A DNA stretch of 64,000 nucleotides from Actinomycetota bacterium (GCA_018830645.1 JAHJSA010000023.1:133482-197481); one strand, 5' to 3'; shown: positions 49,168 to 57,523, counted from the stretch's first letter. A program made the numbers and translations. Notes: a model not told the origin generated them from the sequence alone.

Positions 49168-49219
49168 CAGAGCCGCGAGTCGTTGGCAGGGGGCGCCGCG
49201 CCGGTGTACGGTTGTCCTC

Positions 49220-49828
49220 ATGACCGACCGAGACACGATCCGCGCCAGACTCGCCATTGCCGCGACCCGGCCCGCCGACCCCCGACGTCCCCACCGGGGC
49301 GACGTGCCGCCGGCCCGCCGCCCTCCGCACGAAGACTTCCTCCCCGCCGCCGTGCTGCTCGGCCTAGTGGGCTACGCTGACGGACCACGGGTCGTCCTCA
49401 CCGTACGCACCGACCACCTGCGCGACCACGCCGGCCAGATCAGCCTGCCCGGGGGGCGGATCGAGTCCACCGACGCGGGCCCCGAGGCGGCCGCCCTGCG
49501 CGAAGCCGAGGAGGAGACCGGCATCGACCCGCCACGCGTGGACGTGCTCGGGCGCCTTCGCCCGTACGACACCATCACCGGCTTCCACGTGCACCCGGTG
49601 GTGGGTTGGATCGACCCCCCGGTCACCTACACCGCCGACCCCTTTGAGGTGGCCGAGGTGTTCGAGGTGCCGCTGAGCTTCGTCCTCGAAGCGGAGAACC
49701 ACAAGCAGGAGTCCATGGAGGCGGCGGGCCGCACCGGACGGTTCTACGTGCTGCAGTATGGGGCACGGCGGATCTGGGGGGCCACCGCCGGGATCCTGGT
49801 GGACTTCGCGCGAGTGCTCGGGGGTTGA
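49220..49828 (+). CDS. Nudix hydrolase, CoA-pyrophosphatase-like
   Basis: 202 residues. The Nudix box starts at GGRIES and has REAEEETGI (Mg-binding Glu cluster, about residues 99-107). LPGG precedes it, as in NudL/CoAse enzymes that cleave CoA to phosphopantetheine and ADP. Basic Pro/Arg-rich N-terminus. ATG 49220 is the first start with the full domain. Convergent with the next gene. Confidence 0.87.
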   Translation: MTDRDTIRARLAIAATRPADPRRPHRGDVPPARRPPHEDFLPAAVLLGLVGYADGPRVVLTVRTDHLRDHAGQISLPGGRIESTDAGPEAAALREAEEETGIDPPRVDVLGRLRPYDTITGFHVHPVVGWIDPPVTYTADPFEVAEVFEVPLSFVLEAENHKQESMEAAGRTGRFYVLQYGARRIWGATAGILVDFARVLGG

Positions 49829-49961
49829 GGCGGCACGCTCGCCAGGGCGCGCGAACTCGAAGCGCTGGCGTTCCTGCAGATCAAGCTGGCTTCAGAGGGC
49901 ACGATCACCTGGATGGGAGGGTTTGCTCTCATCGAGTAGGGCGCCGCGACGCCCGCTGAGG

Positions 49962-50261
49962 TCAGACGTCGTCCGGGATGGGCTCGTTCAGGTCGCGGAT
50001 CCATACGAGCTCGCCGTCCACCGAGACGTACTCACCTGCGACGATCACATCGCGATAGTCCACCCTCAACGTGTCGACTTCCATGCGCAGTCGATCGAGC
50101 GAACCACGGCTGGCCACGACCGCGCAGCGCCACAATCGATCCCCGGGCGCCGACCCGTCATGGATGGTGGCGGCTTCGAGCAGAGCCAACGCCTCCTCCT
50201 GCTCCCCTGGGGGGAACGCGCGGGCGATGTACATCAGGACGTCGGTGGGGATCATCGTCAT
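49962..50261 (-). CDS. Hypothetical protein, 99 residues
   Basis: An acidic soluble protein with MYIARAFPPGEQEEALAL near the start and a likely beta-rich C-terminus (VAGEYVSVDGELVWI). One Cys. No signal peptide. Family unknown. It follows the VOC-type gene by 25 nt on the same strand and may share its transcript. Confidence 0.55.
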   Translation of the reverse strand: MTMIPTDVLMYIARAFPPGEQEEALALLEAATIHDGSAPGDRLWRCAVVASRGSLDRLRMEVDTLRVDYRDVIVAGEYVSVDGELVWIRDLNEPIPDDV

Positions 50262-50286
50262 TCCAGCGCCGATGCGTACCGCGGGC

Positions 50287-50685
50287 CTACGCGAACATCA
50301 GCTGCCAGGAGACACCGAAGCGGTCCTGCACCCACGCGTACCGCTTCGCGAACGGATATGAGTCGAGCGCCATCATCACGCTGCCGCCGTCTACCAGCTC
50401 CGCGTACAGCCGGTCGACCTCCTCCGCGCTCGCGCACGTCAGGAAGAACGAGGTGGAAGGCGTGAACGTAAACGCGTGCTCGACAGCGCTGTCCATGGCC
50501 ACGACGAGCTGCCCGTTCAGCCGGAATCGGGCGTGCACCACCTGGCCCACCGGTCCGGGGAACTCCGGCCCGTAGCGCTCGATGAACTCGACGCTGGAGT
50601 CAGCGAACAGGCCCGTGTAGAAGCCGCTCGCCTCCTCCGCCTGTCCGGCGAACATCAGCATGATCGCCATTTCGTTATCGGCCAT
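50287..50685 (-). CDS. VOC-superfamily protein, PhnB-like
   Basis: 132 residues from ATG 50685 with GGGGAGGAG upstream. Beta-alpha-beta modules typical of glyoxalase/bleomycin-resistance folds: IMLMFAGQAEEA, MVDGGSVMMALDSYPF-like middle and YAWVQDRFGVSWQLMF at the C-terminus. The PhnB-like group often has no known substrate. Confidence 0.85.
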   Translation of the reverse strand: MADNEMAIMLMFAGQAEEASGFYTGLFADSSVEFIERYGPEFPGPVGQVVHARFRLNGQLVVAMDSAVEHAFTFTPSTSFFLTCASAEEVDRLYAELVDGGSVMMALDSYPFAKRYAWVQDRFGVSWQLMFA

Positions 50686-50744
50686 GGGTGCTCCTCCCCT
50701 GTCTTCGATCGTCCCGTACCTGCAGAGCCCGCAGGTTTGCACGG

Positions 50745-50835
50745 AGTCGATGGTCTGGTCGGTCCCAGGGCACTCGCGGTCGTAGTAGTCCGCCGCATCG
50801 TTGAGTTCGCGGTCTGCGTCTTCGCGCAGACCCTC
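50745..50835 (-). pseudogene. Possible ParE/RelE-type toxin N-terminal remnant
   Basis: Directly after the acetyltransferase stop, the same frame reads REDADRELNDAADYYDREC, which resembles the start of ParE-type toxins (A..EL.EAA.YYE...PG). It then fuses into the leader of the VOC gene. Only about 30 codons remain. Weak evidence from a short stretch. Confidence 0.3.
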
Positions 50836-51291
50836 TCACAGCTGTTTGATCATCGGAACGAAGCGGATCCCCTTGAGCTCCGATTCGACGTCGACGGCCA
50901 CGAACCCCAGCCGCTCGTAGGCGGGGACCGCCCACGGCGAGGAGTTGACACTCATGGTGCCCACGTCTGGATCGGCGACGCGGCAGCGCTCGATCGCGTG
51001 CGCAAGGAGACTCCGGCCGATTCCGCGGCCCTGCCGACCCGCGTCCACGAAGAACAGGGCGATGTGCGAGCCGTCCCGCAGGTCGAGCATGCCCAGCAGC
51101 CTGTCGCCCTCTTCCGCGACGGCGAGGAAGTGGTCGTCGGGACGATCCAACACGAAGGAACGCGCGCTCCGCTCGAACTCAGCGACTCCCTCGTCGGTGA
51201 AGTCCGGGCGGACGAACTCGTCGAAGCCGGCCATGACGAGGGCCAGGACCGCAGCCTCTTCGCCGGGCGCCATGTCGCGCACTTGGAACAT
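50836..51291 (-). CDS. GNAT-family N-acetyltransferase
   Basis: 151 residues. The acetyl-CoA motif A is RQGRGIGRSLLAHA (about 97-110), followed by NSSPWAVPAYERLGF (motif B). The acceptor is unknown. The gene ends the toxin-antitoxin-rich stretch on its left side. Confidence 0.9.
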   Translation of the reverse strand: MFQVRDMAPGEEAAVLALVMAGFDEFVRPDFTDEGVAEFERSARSFVLDRPDDHFLAVAEEGDRLLGMLDLRDGSHIALFFVDAGRQGRGIGRSLLAHAIERCRVADPDVGTMSVNSSPWAVPAYERLGFVAVDVESELKGIRFVPMIKQL

Positions 51292-51315
51292 CCGGGACTC
51301 AGCCGAGTCGGCTTG

Positions 51316-51630
51316 CTAGTCCACGCTCAGGCGCTTGATGTGCGTGCCTGTGCGTTTGAGTTCCTGGGCGGCGTCCCACAAGTCCACGGCCCGCTGCGCG
51401 TTCAGCCAGAACTCCGCCGAGTTGCCAAACAACTGAGACAGCCGCAGCGCCATCTCAGGGCTCAGCGCCCGCCTCTCGCGGGCCAGCTCGTTCACTGTCT
51501 GCCGTGAGACTCCGATGGCGCTCGCGAGCGTTGCGACCGTCAGGCCGTAGTCGGGCATGAAATCCTCGCGCAGCATCTCTCCGGGATGGATCGGGCGGAC
51601 CGTGCGTTCTCTCGTGTTGGGGACGACCAT
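51316..51630 (-). CDS. higA: HigA-type antitoxin
   Basis: 104 residues from ATG 51630, with GAGGTGAGG upstream. HTH of the XRE class: LASAIGVSRQTVNELARE, preceded by HPGEMLREDFM, a HigA/VapI signature. It binds the HigB toxin and its own promoter. It follows higB by 13 nt, toxin first, as is usual for higBA. Confidence 0.93.
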   Translation of the reverse strand: MVVPNTRERTVRPIHPGEMLREDFMPDYGLTVATLASAIGVSRQTVNELARERRALSPEMALRLSQLFGNSAEFWLNAQRAVDLWDAAQELKRTGTHIKRLSVD

Positions 51631-51643
51631 GTCACACCTCACC

Positions 51644-51925
51644 TCAGTGGTAGTCGCAGATCTCGACGTCGTAGGCGTCTCCGTCCTCGAAGACGAAGCA
51701 GATCCGCCATTGGTCGTTGATGGAGATCGAATACTGCCCTCTTCGGTCACCTTCCAGACCGTGCAGCCGGTTGCTTGGAGGCTCCATCAGGTCCTCCAAA
51801 CGCGACGCGAGGTCCAGGTACTCGAGCCTGCGGCGCGCCCGCCTCACGACGTCGGGAGGGAACCACCTGGCTTTGCCGTTCGCAAAGAGCTCCTCCGTGC
51901 GCTTGTTGGCGAAGGTTCTGATCAC
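51644..51925 (-). CDS. higB: HigB-type RelE-superfamily toxin
   Basis: 93 residues from GTG 51925. RelE/HigB signatures FANKRTEELF near the start, RLEYLDLA, SNRLHGL and QWRICFVFEDG, DVEICDYH. HigB toxins cleave mRNA on the ribosome. No Shine-Dalgarno is present; the promoter at 51932-51960 puts the RNA start at about the GTG, so the mRNA is probably leaderless. Confidence 0.93.
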   Translation of the reverse strand: MIRTFANKRTEELFANGKARWFPPDVVRRARRRLEYLDLASRLEDLMEPPSNRLHGLEGDRRGQYSISINDQWRICFVFEDGDAYDVEICDYH

Positions 51926-51931
51926 GTACGG

Positions 51932-51960
51932 ATAATAATGCGTCACGTGACACGGGTCAA
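51932..51960 (-). promoter_or_regulatory. higBA promoter with operator palindrome
   Basis: Minus strand: -35 TTGACC (51960-51955), exact 17-nt spacer, -10 TATTAT (51937-51932). The spacer contains GTCACGTGAC (51951-51942), a 10-bp palindrome likely bound by HigA. RNA should start about 7 nt after the -10, at the GTG of higB. Confidence 0.75.
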
Positions 51961-52068
51961 GGTGCGCGGGGTCGGATTGCGCCGCCCGCACGGAGACCTA
52001 CACGCCGGGTCTCGGGGCCGCGGTGGCCGGCCGCGAGTCTCGCCACTCCTCGAGGGTCAGCGCGTCGC

Positions 52069-52881
52069 CTACGACGCGTGTCGGAACTGACGGTATCGCA
52101 GCGCGAGCCGTGCAGGGTCAGGACGTTGGGCGATCGATCTTGGCAGGACGATGCTCTGGCCGTGCAGCCCCTGGATCGCATGAGCCAGCGTCGGGCCGTC
52201 GCGTTCCCTGAGGATGTCGGGCCTCACTTCGATCACGTAGTCGGGACGGAGGCCGACGAAGTTCCGATCGTACGCGCTGTGATGGAGAGCGCACAAGGAG
52301 AGACCGTTGGGTACCACCGGCTCCCCCAACGGCTGCGGATCGGGGATGATGTGGGCAGCGTCCAGCAGCTCCTCGTGACGCAGGCGGCAGAACGCGCACT
52401 GTCTGCGGTAGGCCTCGAGCACACGCGCCCGAAATCCACGCTGATGGAGACGCACCTTCACCTCGGCGGTGATGTAGCTCCGGCGGCCCATGTCGACGTC
52501 TTCGTATATGGAGCGGACAGCGGGCCGCTCGGGCGAGTAGAGCACATGCTCCCTGTCGTCCACAGCAACTGTCACCGTGAGAGCGCCGGGGTCATCGTTC
52601 ACGATGTACACGGGCCAGACCGCGAGATACCTCCCGGGGACTACCCCGTGAAAGTAGGCAAGAGGCAACCCGAGGCGCATCGCCTCGCGCATGCCCCGGT
52701 TGTCCCGATGGTCGGGGTCGTTTCCGCGGTAGCGGTAGTGGAGGAGTCCGCTGAGCAAGAAGTTCCCTGGGCAAGACGTCGCCATGAAGACCCACTTGCT
52801 CGGACAGCCAGTTGAAGGCTGCAGTTCGCACTCGTGCGTCAAGAAGACGATCCACGGCGGCCCCCACTTGTCCACTCCCAC
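52069..52881 (-). CDS. HNH endonuclease
   Basis: 270 residues. The C-terminal half is an HNH nuclease: CAFCRLRHEELLDAAHI (zinc Cys pair and the Asp-Ala-Ala-His step) and LCALHHSAYDRN. The middle segment GLPLAYFHGVVPGRYLAVWP is typical of a widespread HNH family of defence regions. The first 50-60 residues do not match the family, so the N-terminus may be truncated or replaced; no better upstream start is visible. Confidence 0.82.
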   Translation of the reverse strand: MGVDKWGPPWIVFLTHECELQPSTGCPSKWVFMATSCPGNFLLSGLLHYRYRGNDPDHRDNRGMREAMRLGLPLAYFHGVVPGRYLAVWPVYIVNDDPGALTVTVAVDDREHVLYSPERPAVRSIYEDVDMGRRSYITAEVKVRLHQRGFRARVLEAYRRQCAFCRLRHEELLDAAHIIPDPQPLGEPVVPNGLSLCALHHSAYDRNFVGLRPDYVIEVRPDILRERDGPTLAHAIQGLHGQSIVLPRSIAQRPDPARLALRYRQFRHAS

Positions 52882-52920
52882 TGCGCTGTCGTGGTGCCGA
52901 TCAACACCGGCATATTCGTA

Positions 52921-53331
52921 TCATGAGTCGCCCCAAGCTTCGACCTCAAGCCCCGGAACCCGCCTGAACTCGCGCAGGTTGGCCGTGACCATGGTGAGCC
53001 CATGGGCGATGCAAGTAGCCGCAAGCCACAGGTCGTGTGGACCGATGAGCGTGCCCGCCCTCGCGAGTTCGGCCCAGACCCGCGCATGAGCCCGCGCTGT
53101 AGCCAGATCGACGGGGAGGAGCGGAAATCGTTCCAGGACACCCTCGACGAACGCCGAACGTCGGGCGCGCTGCTCCGGTTGAGCCGCACGATGAACCCCA
53201 TGGAGCAATTCGCTCGCGGTGATCACGGACAGGAACGATTCGTCGTCCGCCCGACGCGCCACGTGCGGCTCGAGGTCGAGCCTGCCGCGCTCGGCCTCGA
53301 TCAAGATGCTGGCATCGATCAGGACGGCCAC
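52921..53331 (-). CDS. vapC: PIN-domain toxin (VapC-like)
   Basis: 136 residues. Acidic PIN residues are visible: Asp in LIDASILIE, Glu in TASELLHG, and Asp in GPHDLWLAA. VapC toxins are RNases. The start overlaps the antitoxin stop by 13 nt. Confidence 0.92.
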   Translation of the reverse strand: MAVLIDASILIEAERGRLDLEPHVARRADDESFLSVITASELLHGVHRAAQPEQRARRSAFVEGVLERFPLLPVDLATARAHARVWAELARAGTLIGPHDLWLAATCIAHGLTMVTANLREFRRVPGLEVEAWGDS

Positions 53332-53597
53332 GGGTCACGGACCTCAGTTCGAGCAAGATCCTCTCGGGCATCCTCGAGATCAGCCGCAAAGGCGTCGGCT
53401 TCCGTGGGAGTGAGGCGCGGCAGCGAGTCGAGCAGCCCGGGAAGATCGCCGAGACGCTTGCCGGCGGGAAGGGGCCGAAGTTCCGCCACCGGCTTGTTGC
53501 CACGCACGAGGACGAACGACTCACGCCGGTAGACGACGCGATTGACGTAATCGGCGAAATGGCGGACCACTTCCGTGACTGTGAGAGATTCGGGCAT
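53319..53597 (-). CDS. Phd/YefM-type antitoxin
   Basis: 92 residues with TVTEVVRHFADYVNRV and FVLVRGNKPVAELRP, the N-terminal DNA-binding fold of Phd/YefM. The C-terminal half is acidic and should bind the PIN toxin. GGAAGGAG precedes the ATG; an 8-1-8 palindrome lies 16 nt upstream of the start. Confidence 0.9.
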   Translation of the reverse strand: MPESLTVTEVVRHFADYVNRVVYRRESFVLVRGNKPVAELRPLPAGKRLGDLPGLLDSLPRLTPTEADAFAADLEDAREDLARTEVRDPWPS

Positions 53598-53612
53598 CGT
53601 GTCTCCTTCCGC

Positions 53613-53629
53613 AATCTGATAATCAGATT
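53613..53629. promoter_or_regulatory. Operator palindrome of the Phd/PIN module
   Basis: AATCTGAT-A-ATCAGATT, a perfect 8-1-8 inverted repeat just upstream of the antitoxin start. Autorepression is the usual control of such modules. Confidence 0.7.
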
Positions 53630-53758
53630 ACATGAGTGGGAACCCGAGTGCCAGCATGATATCGAAGTCAAGATATCGCGGGACCATCGGTGGGCTCACA
53701 CTCGGGAGAATACCGCCCGCCACGCGGCCGTGCGTCGGACGAACCAAACCGGCACCGC

Positions 53759-55615
53759 CTATTCCCGCCCCATGACTTCGATCTCTCTCCACGCCACCCA
53801 GGATGGGCTCACGGTGGTGATGATCTTGACGTATCGGATATCAGCCAGAGGAGTTGCCGGATCGAACTCCACCCTGCCCATATCCTCGGTGGATCCGCTG
53901 AATTCCTCGAGGAGCGTCAAGCTGTCTTCCTCTCTTCCGCCCCAGATTTGATGGACGGTCCTACCCGCCGGATACTGCGCGAGGACGAGGCGTATCGCGC
54001 TGACAGCAATCGGCTCACCAAGATCGACTTGGATCCATTGAGGGGGATCATCGCCGGAACTCCAAATGGTCTCCGAGTCTCCGTCAACAGCATTGAGTGG
54101 TGGCGAATCGGGTATGGACTTGGACGCTGTCGCGGTGATAGAAGCAGGCTCGCCGTCCGACGAAGCGGTGGAAGGCGAAAGCGATTCGTGCCCGGCCGCG
54201 CGATACTCCACGTTCCCGCCGACCATCGTCATCCATACTTCGATATCGATCAGGTCGTCGGGATCTACCGTCCTCGGATCGGCGGAGAGGACGAGCAGAT
54301 CGGCGAACTTCCCCGCCTTCAGGCTGCCCACTTCGGTTTCGCGGAAGAGCGCGTAGGCGGCGTTGATGGTCATCATGGACAGGGCTTCGTCCACCGTGAT
54401 CCTCTGAGCGGCCAGCCAGGCGGGTGGCGGGCAGATCACACCATCGTCATCGACTCCCTGGCGCGTCACGTAACTGTACAGGTGCTCGAAGGGGTTCAAG
54501 GGGAGGTAGGGCCAATCACTGTGCCAGGCGACCGGCAGACCCGGCGTGGCGTCCAGGAAGGCCCGCCAATTCTCGAACCAGGGGAGCTCCGCAGCGAACG
54601 TGGAGGAGTAGATGCCGGTATCTACTTCCTGGCAGGTCGGAAAGAATCCGAACGCGATGGGGACGATCCCGATCTCGGAATAGCGAGGCAGAAGATCGGG
54701 GCGGGCAAAGGAGTTGTGATCGATGCGGTGGCGCAGAACGTTCGGACCGCCGTCCAGAGCGCTTTCGATCGCGTCCATGGCCGACTCGATGGCGCGGTCC
54801 CCAATGGCGTGTAGGACTACCTGATACCCGGCCCCGTCTGCGTCCGCCACGATCTTGTTCAACTCATCTTGGGCGAACCAGAGGTCTCCGTAGCCGCCGT
54901 CGGGATACTCGATGCTCAGTGCGTACTTGCCGCAGACCCCGCCGTCAGTGAATACCTTGATGCCACCGATGCGCAGCATCTCTCCAGGATTCCGAGTGGG
55001 CGCTACATCCTTGTACCAGTCTCCCAGCACATCACCGCAAGGGCCGGAGTAGGTCAGATAGAGACTGGTGCGGATGCGCAGCTTGCCTGCCCGCTCGAAG
55101 GCCTGCATCTCGTCCAGGAATTCGGGCGGGGTATACATATTGGCCAGGGTGGTGATTCCGTTCTCCAGAGCCTGCTGTTGCGACTGATCCAGGTCGAGCC
55201 CCTGCGCAGCTGCATCATTGAAGACGTGATCATGGGCATCCACGAACCCGGGCATGACGGTCTGCCCGTGCAGGTCGATGATCTGAGTCTCAGGGCCGCT
55301 CATGGCGATGACTTCATCGTCGGTACCTACCCCGATGATCACCTCACCCTTGATGGCGATGGCCTGGGCCGTGGGTTGGCTTGGTTCCATTGTAAGAAGG
55401 ATGCCGTTGTGAAAGATGATGTCGGCGGGCCCGGCTTGTTCGACTTGCGATGGAGTCGTTGTCGGCGCGACGTCCGCATCTACTGGGGCCGTGGTTGGAG
55501 GAGGAACCACCAGTTCCGTTGACGTGGTTGAAGGCTCCGCGCAGGCCGTCAGAAGGATGGAGAATGCGAGGCATACGGAAGCGATTGCCCGCAGGCTACG
55601 CGTCGAGTTGAACAT
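53759..55615 (-). CDS. Exported amidohydrolase (YtcJ-like) lipoprotein with C-terminal discoidin-like domain
   Basis: 618 residues. Signal peptide with lipobox LTAC (Cys 25), then a Thr/Pro/Ala linker. The amidohydrolase domain (about 63-475) has DAHDHV metal His residues, a Lys in GIKVFTDGG, His in VVLHAIGDRA and RIDHNSF and Asp in AWHSDWP. A C-terminal segment (about 490-617) has AVDGDSETIWSSGDDPPQW and QVDLGEP, as in F5/8 type C sugar- or surface-binding domains. This fusion is uncommon. It should act outside the membrane. No clear ribosome site. Confidence 0.85.
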   Translation of the reverse strand: MFNSTRSLRAIASVCLAFSILLTACAEPSTTSTELVVPPPTTAPVDADVAPTTTPSQVEQAGPADIIFHNGILLTMEPSQPTAQAIAIKGEVIIGVGTDDEVIAMSGPETQIIDLHGQTVMPGFVDAHDHVFNDAAAQGLDLDQSQQQALENGITTLANMYTPPEFLDEMQAFERAGKLRIRTSLYLTYSGPCGDVLGDWYKDVAPTRNPGEMLRIGGIKVFTDGGVCGKYALSIEYPDGGYGDLWFAQDELNKIVADADGAGYQVVLHAIGDRAIESAMDAIESALDGGPNVLRHRIDHNSFARPDLLPRYSEIGIVPIAFGFFPTCQEVDTGIYSSTFAAELPWFENWRAFLDATPGLPVAWHSDWPYLPLNPFEHLYSYVTRQGVDDDGVICPPPAWLAAQRITVDEALSMMTINAAYALFRETEVGSLKAGKFADLLVLSADPRTVDPDDLIDIEVWMTMVGGNVEYRAAGHESLSPSTASSDGEPASITATASKSIPDSPPLNAVDGDSETIWSSGDDPPQWIQVDLGEPIAVSAIRLVLAQYPAGRTVHQIWGGREEDSLTLLEEFSGSTEDMGRVEFDPATPLADIRYVKIITTVSPSWVAWREIEVMGRE

Positions 55616-55639
55616 ACGCGTACTCGGTCCAAACGACTC

Positions 55640-55921
55640 TCACAGAGAGTACTTCTCGCGCATGCGGCGCGCGACCTCATCGTGTGAGACGACTTGGCCG
55701 GCGGCTATCTGTGCCTCAGAAACTGACAGATCACGCAGCAATTCGATCTCGTCGATCAGGCTTTCGTACACGCTCGGATCGAGGAGAACGGCGGCACTGC
55801 GTCCGTGCTGGGTCAGGATCAGCGGGCGCCCGGTCGAATGCATCTGCTCGATCATGGCGGAGGTGTTCGCACGGAACTCAGTCACGGGGAGCACGTCGGT
55901 GGATGGACGGATAGGGGGCAT
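55640..55921 (-). CDS. Orphan Phd/YefM-type antitoxin
   Basis: 93 residues: LPVTEFRANTSAMIEQM, PLILTQHGRSAAVLLDP and a C-terminal helix, typical of Phd/YefM. The expected toxin gene downstream is absent; the amidohydrolase lies there instead (25 nt). The toxin may have been lost, or it may act as a stand-alone repressor. Confidence 0.87.
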   Translation of the reverse strand: MPPIRPSTDVLPVTEFRANTSAMIEQMHSTGRPLILTQHGRSAAVLLDPSVYESLIDEIELLRDLSVSEAQIAAGQVVSHDEVARRMREKYSL

Positions 55922-56014
55922 GGGAACCTCCGATTCAGGACGCCAATGAGTACATAATAGCGTGCTTAACGCCTTTGTGCGGTGCCCCTACCAAGTCGGC
56001 GTCGAACAACACTC

Positions 56015-56680
56015 TCATCGATACTTCTCCTCAAGGTAGCGCCGATAGTCGCTCTCATCCAAACCGAAGCCGGCGAACGCGCCTCGAAGGGAGCGGACAC
56101 GGGGGGTGATGTCGATGTCGGGATCCGTGGTGTCGATCAACGCAAGGAAGCCGGAGACCAGCCGCGAGAGCGACTCACCGCACCCTGTGAACTCGAAGTT
56201 GACCCGGGTGGCCGCGATGTTGACCGCCATGGTCACGTCCGCCAACTCGATGAGCTTCTGCTCGATCGGATAGCCTCTCTCGTCGCGCAGCCACCTCAGG
56301 ACCTGCGACAGGTGCCACACGGCCGAAACGCCCTCGTGGACCGGGATGGGCCCAGGCGTGCGGGGAGACAGCAGGAGCTTGCGCATGTTCTGACGGCTCT
56401 TCCCCACAAGCTCGGCAACGTCGGTGAAGCCCACGAAGTCGGGGGACGCTTCGATGAGCCTGGCTTGGGGGAGCGCCGCGAGCACATCACGGATGGCGCT
56501 CACGAGCGCCGCCTCAGCGATCGTTGCTCTACGGATGAAGTCAAGGGCGATCCGGCCGGGAATACCGATGCCGATGATCGCATCGTCGCATCCGCTCGCC
56601 GCGAGTCTCTCGACACACTCCTCTGGACCGCAACCGACGGCAGAGGTGTCGAACCTCAGTGAGAAGTCGTATTCGTTCAT
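56015..56680 (-). CDS. HTH-containing partner of a HicA-like protein
   Basis: 221 residues from ATG 56680. An internal helix-turn-helix-like stretch FTDVAELVGKSRQNMRKLLL (about residues 88-107) suggests DNA binding. N-terminal EYDFSLRFD resembles a small beta-strand domain. It follows the 85-residue gene by 10 nt, so the pair is an operon. I know no named family for it; by analogy it is the antitoxin of a two-gene module. Confidence 0.6.
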   Translation of the reverse strand: MNEYDFSLRFDTSAVGCGPEECVERLAASGCDDAIIGIGIPGRIALDFIRRATIAEAALVSAIRDVLAALPQARLIEASPDFVGFTDVAELVGKSRQNMRKLLLSPRTPGPIPVHEGVSAVWHLSQVLRWLRDERGYPIEQKLIELADVTMAVNIAATRVNFEFTGCGESLSRLVSGFLALIDTTDPDIDITPRVRSLRGAFAGFGLDESDYRRYLEEKYR

Positions 56681-56690
56681 GCCCACATCA

Positions 56691-56948
56691 CTACTCGTCA
56701 TCGTCTCCACCGGTGCACCTGGCCACGACTCTTCGCAGCTGCTTGGCATGGTTCTGCGGATTGCGCGGTGTGCTCCATATGCTGGTGATGCAGAATTCCC
56801 CGCAGTGACAACGCGGGCTGTTGTGCGGGCAGTACATCGTTCCCCATGCGTGCGAACTCTTCCCGCCGACCTTGATTCGCCATCCACTGGCCTCAGCGTG
56901 TGCGATAGCGGCCTCGATGTCGGGGTCCGGGTGCTTCCTCCGGGCCAT
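56691..56948 (-). CDS. Small HicA-like protein, candidate toxin
   Basis: 85 residues. The N-terminal helix (DPDIEAAIAHAEASGWRI), a Ser-His pair in GGKSSHAWG and the C-terminal STPRNPQNHAKQLRRVV give a HicA-like (double-stranded-RNA-binding fold) outline, with four extra Cys residues (CPHN..CHC..C) that could bind Zn. ATG 56948 has AAGGAAG upstream. A perfect promoter and operator lie 21-58 nt upstream. Confidence 0.65.
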   Translation of the reverse strand: MARRKHPDPDIEAAIAHAEASGWRIKVGGKSSHAWGTMYCPHNSPRCHCGEFCITSIWSTPRNPQNHAKQLRRVVARCTGGDDDE

Positions 56949-56968
56949 CTTTGTCTTCCTTCACAGAC

Positions 56969-57006
56969 AGTATCAACGGCATGTGGCTAGTTGTCAAGTG
57001 ACAACT
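56969..57006 (-). promoter_or_regulatory. Promoter and operator of the HicA-like module
   Basis: Minus strand: -35 TTGACA (56997-56992), 17-nt spacer, -10 GATACT (56974-56969). The -35 overlaps a perfect 8-2-8 inverted repeat AGTTGTCA-AG-TGACAACT (56989-57006). This is a textbook autoregulated promoter. Confidence 0.78.
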
Positions 57007-57345
57007 GCACATCCGCCCCGATAATCCTACCGATGTTCGTCTGGCTAAGGATACCGACGGGCTCGGACAGACCGCAGCCGAGGGCGCCGTATGACAGGGG
57101 CAGTTCCCCGACGCCGCCGTACATCTCTCGCTGTCGATGACCGCCTTCGTCGCCGACTACTCCCGCTCAGACCCTCGCGCCCTCCACGGCAGTCGCAAGG
57201 CGGAGCGAGCGCGCCCACGCGTAGCCGCCCAGTCACGGTCGTCGTGCGGGCCCAGGCCGTGCAGCGGGCTCGCTTCTAGCTTGGTGACGAGCTTGTCGAG
57301 CCCGCGGAGGGGTTCGCGTCGAACGAGCGCCGGGCGACAACCGGA
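57007..57345. other. Non-coding stretch between promoter and repeats
   Basis: GC-rich sequence between the HicA-like promoter and the TGTCACAGC repeats. Several short reading frames occur on both strands, but none has a credible ribosome site, family match or coding-like composition. It may be degraded DNA. Confidence 0.4.
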
Positions 57346-57437
57346 GTGTCACAGCAGCGTGCACAGCTTGTCACAGCAGCGTGTCACAGCTTGTCACAGC
57401 TCCTTGTCGCAGCTCCTTGTCACAGCGTGTCATAGCG
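57346..57437. repeat. Short clustered repeats (TGTCACAGC)
   Basis: Eight copies or near-copies of a 9-10 bp unit, TGTCACAGC, spaced by 0-4 nt over about 92 bp. Variants are TGCACAGC, TGTCGCAGC and TGTCATAGC. It lies between the Mrr stop and the HicA-like module. It may be slippage, or an iteron-like protein-binding array; nothing else here suggests an origin. Confidence 0.75.
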
Positions 57438-57523
57438 ACGGCCGAAGGAGAGAGGCCCGCGTCGGATCGGTGGGGCCGCTTGCGCGTTCAACGATCAGCC
57501 CTGCGCCTCGAGGCCTCAGTGCT

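Noticed and set aside
49840-49935. Short plus-strand frame after the Nudix gene
   Set aside because: About 30 codons ending at TAG 49937 with no start or ribosome site and no recognisable family.
57346-57437. CRISPR-like array
   Set aside because: Units are only 9-10 bp with 0-4 nt between them; there are no unique spacers of 30-40 bp and no cas genes.
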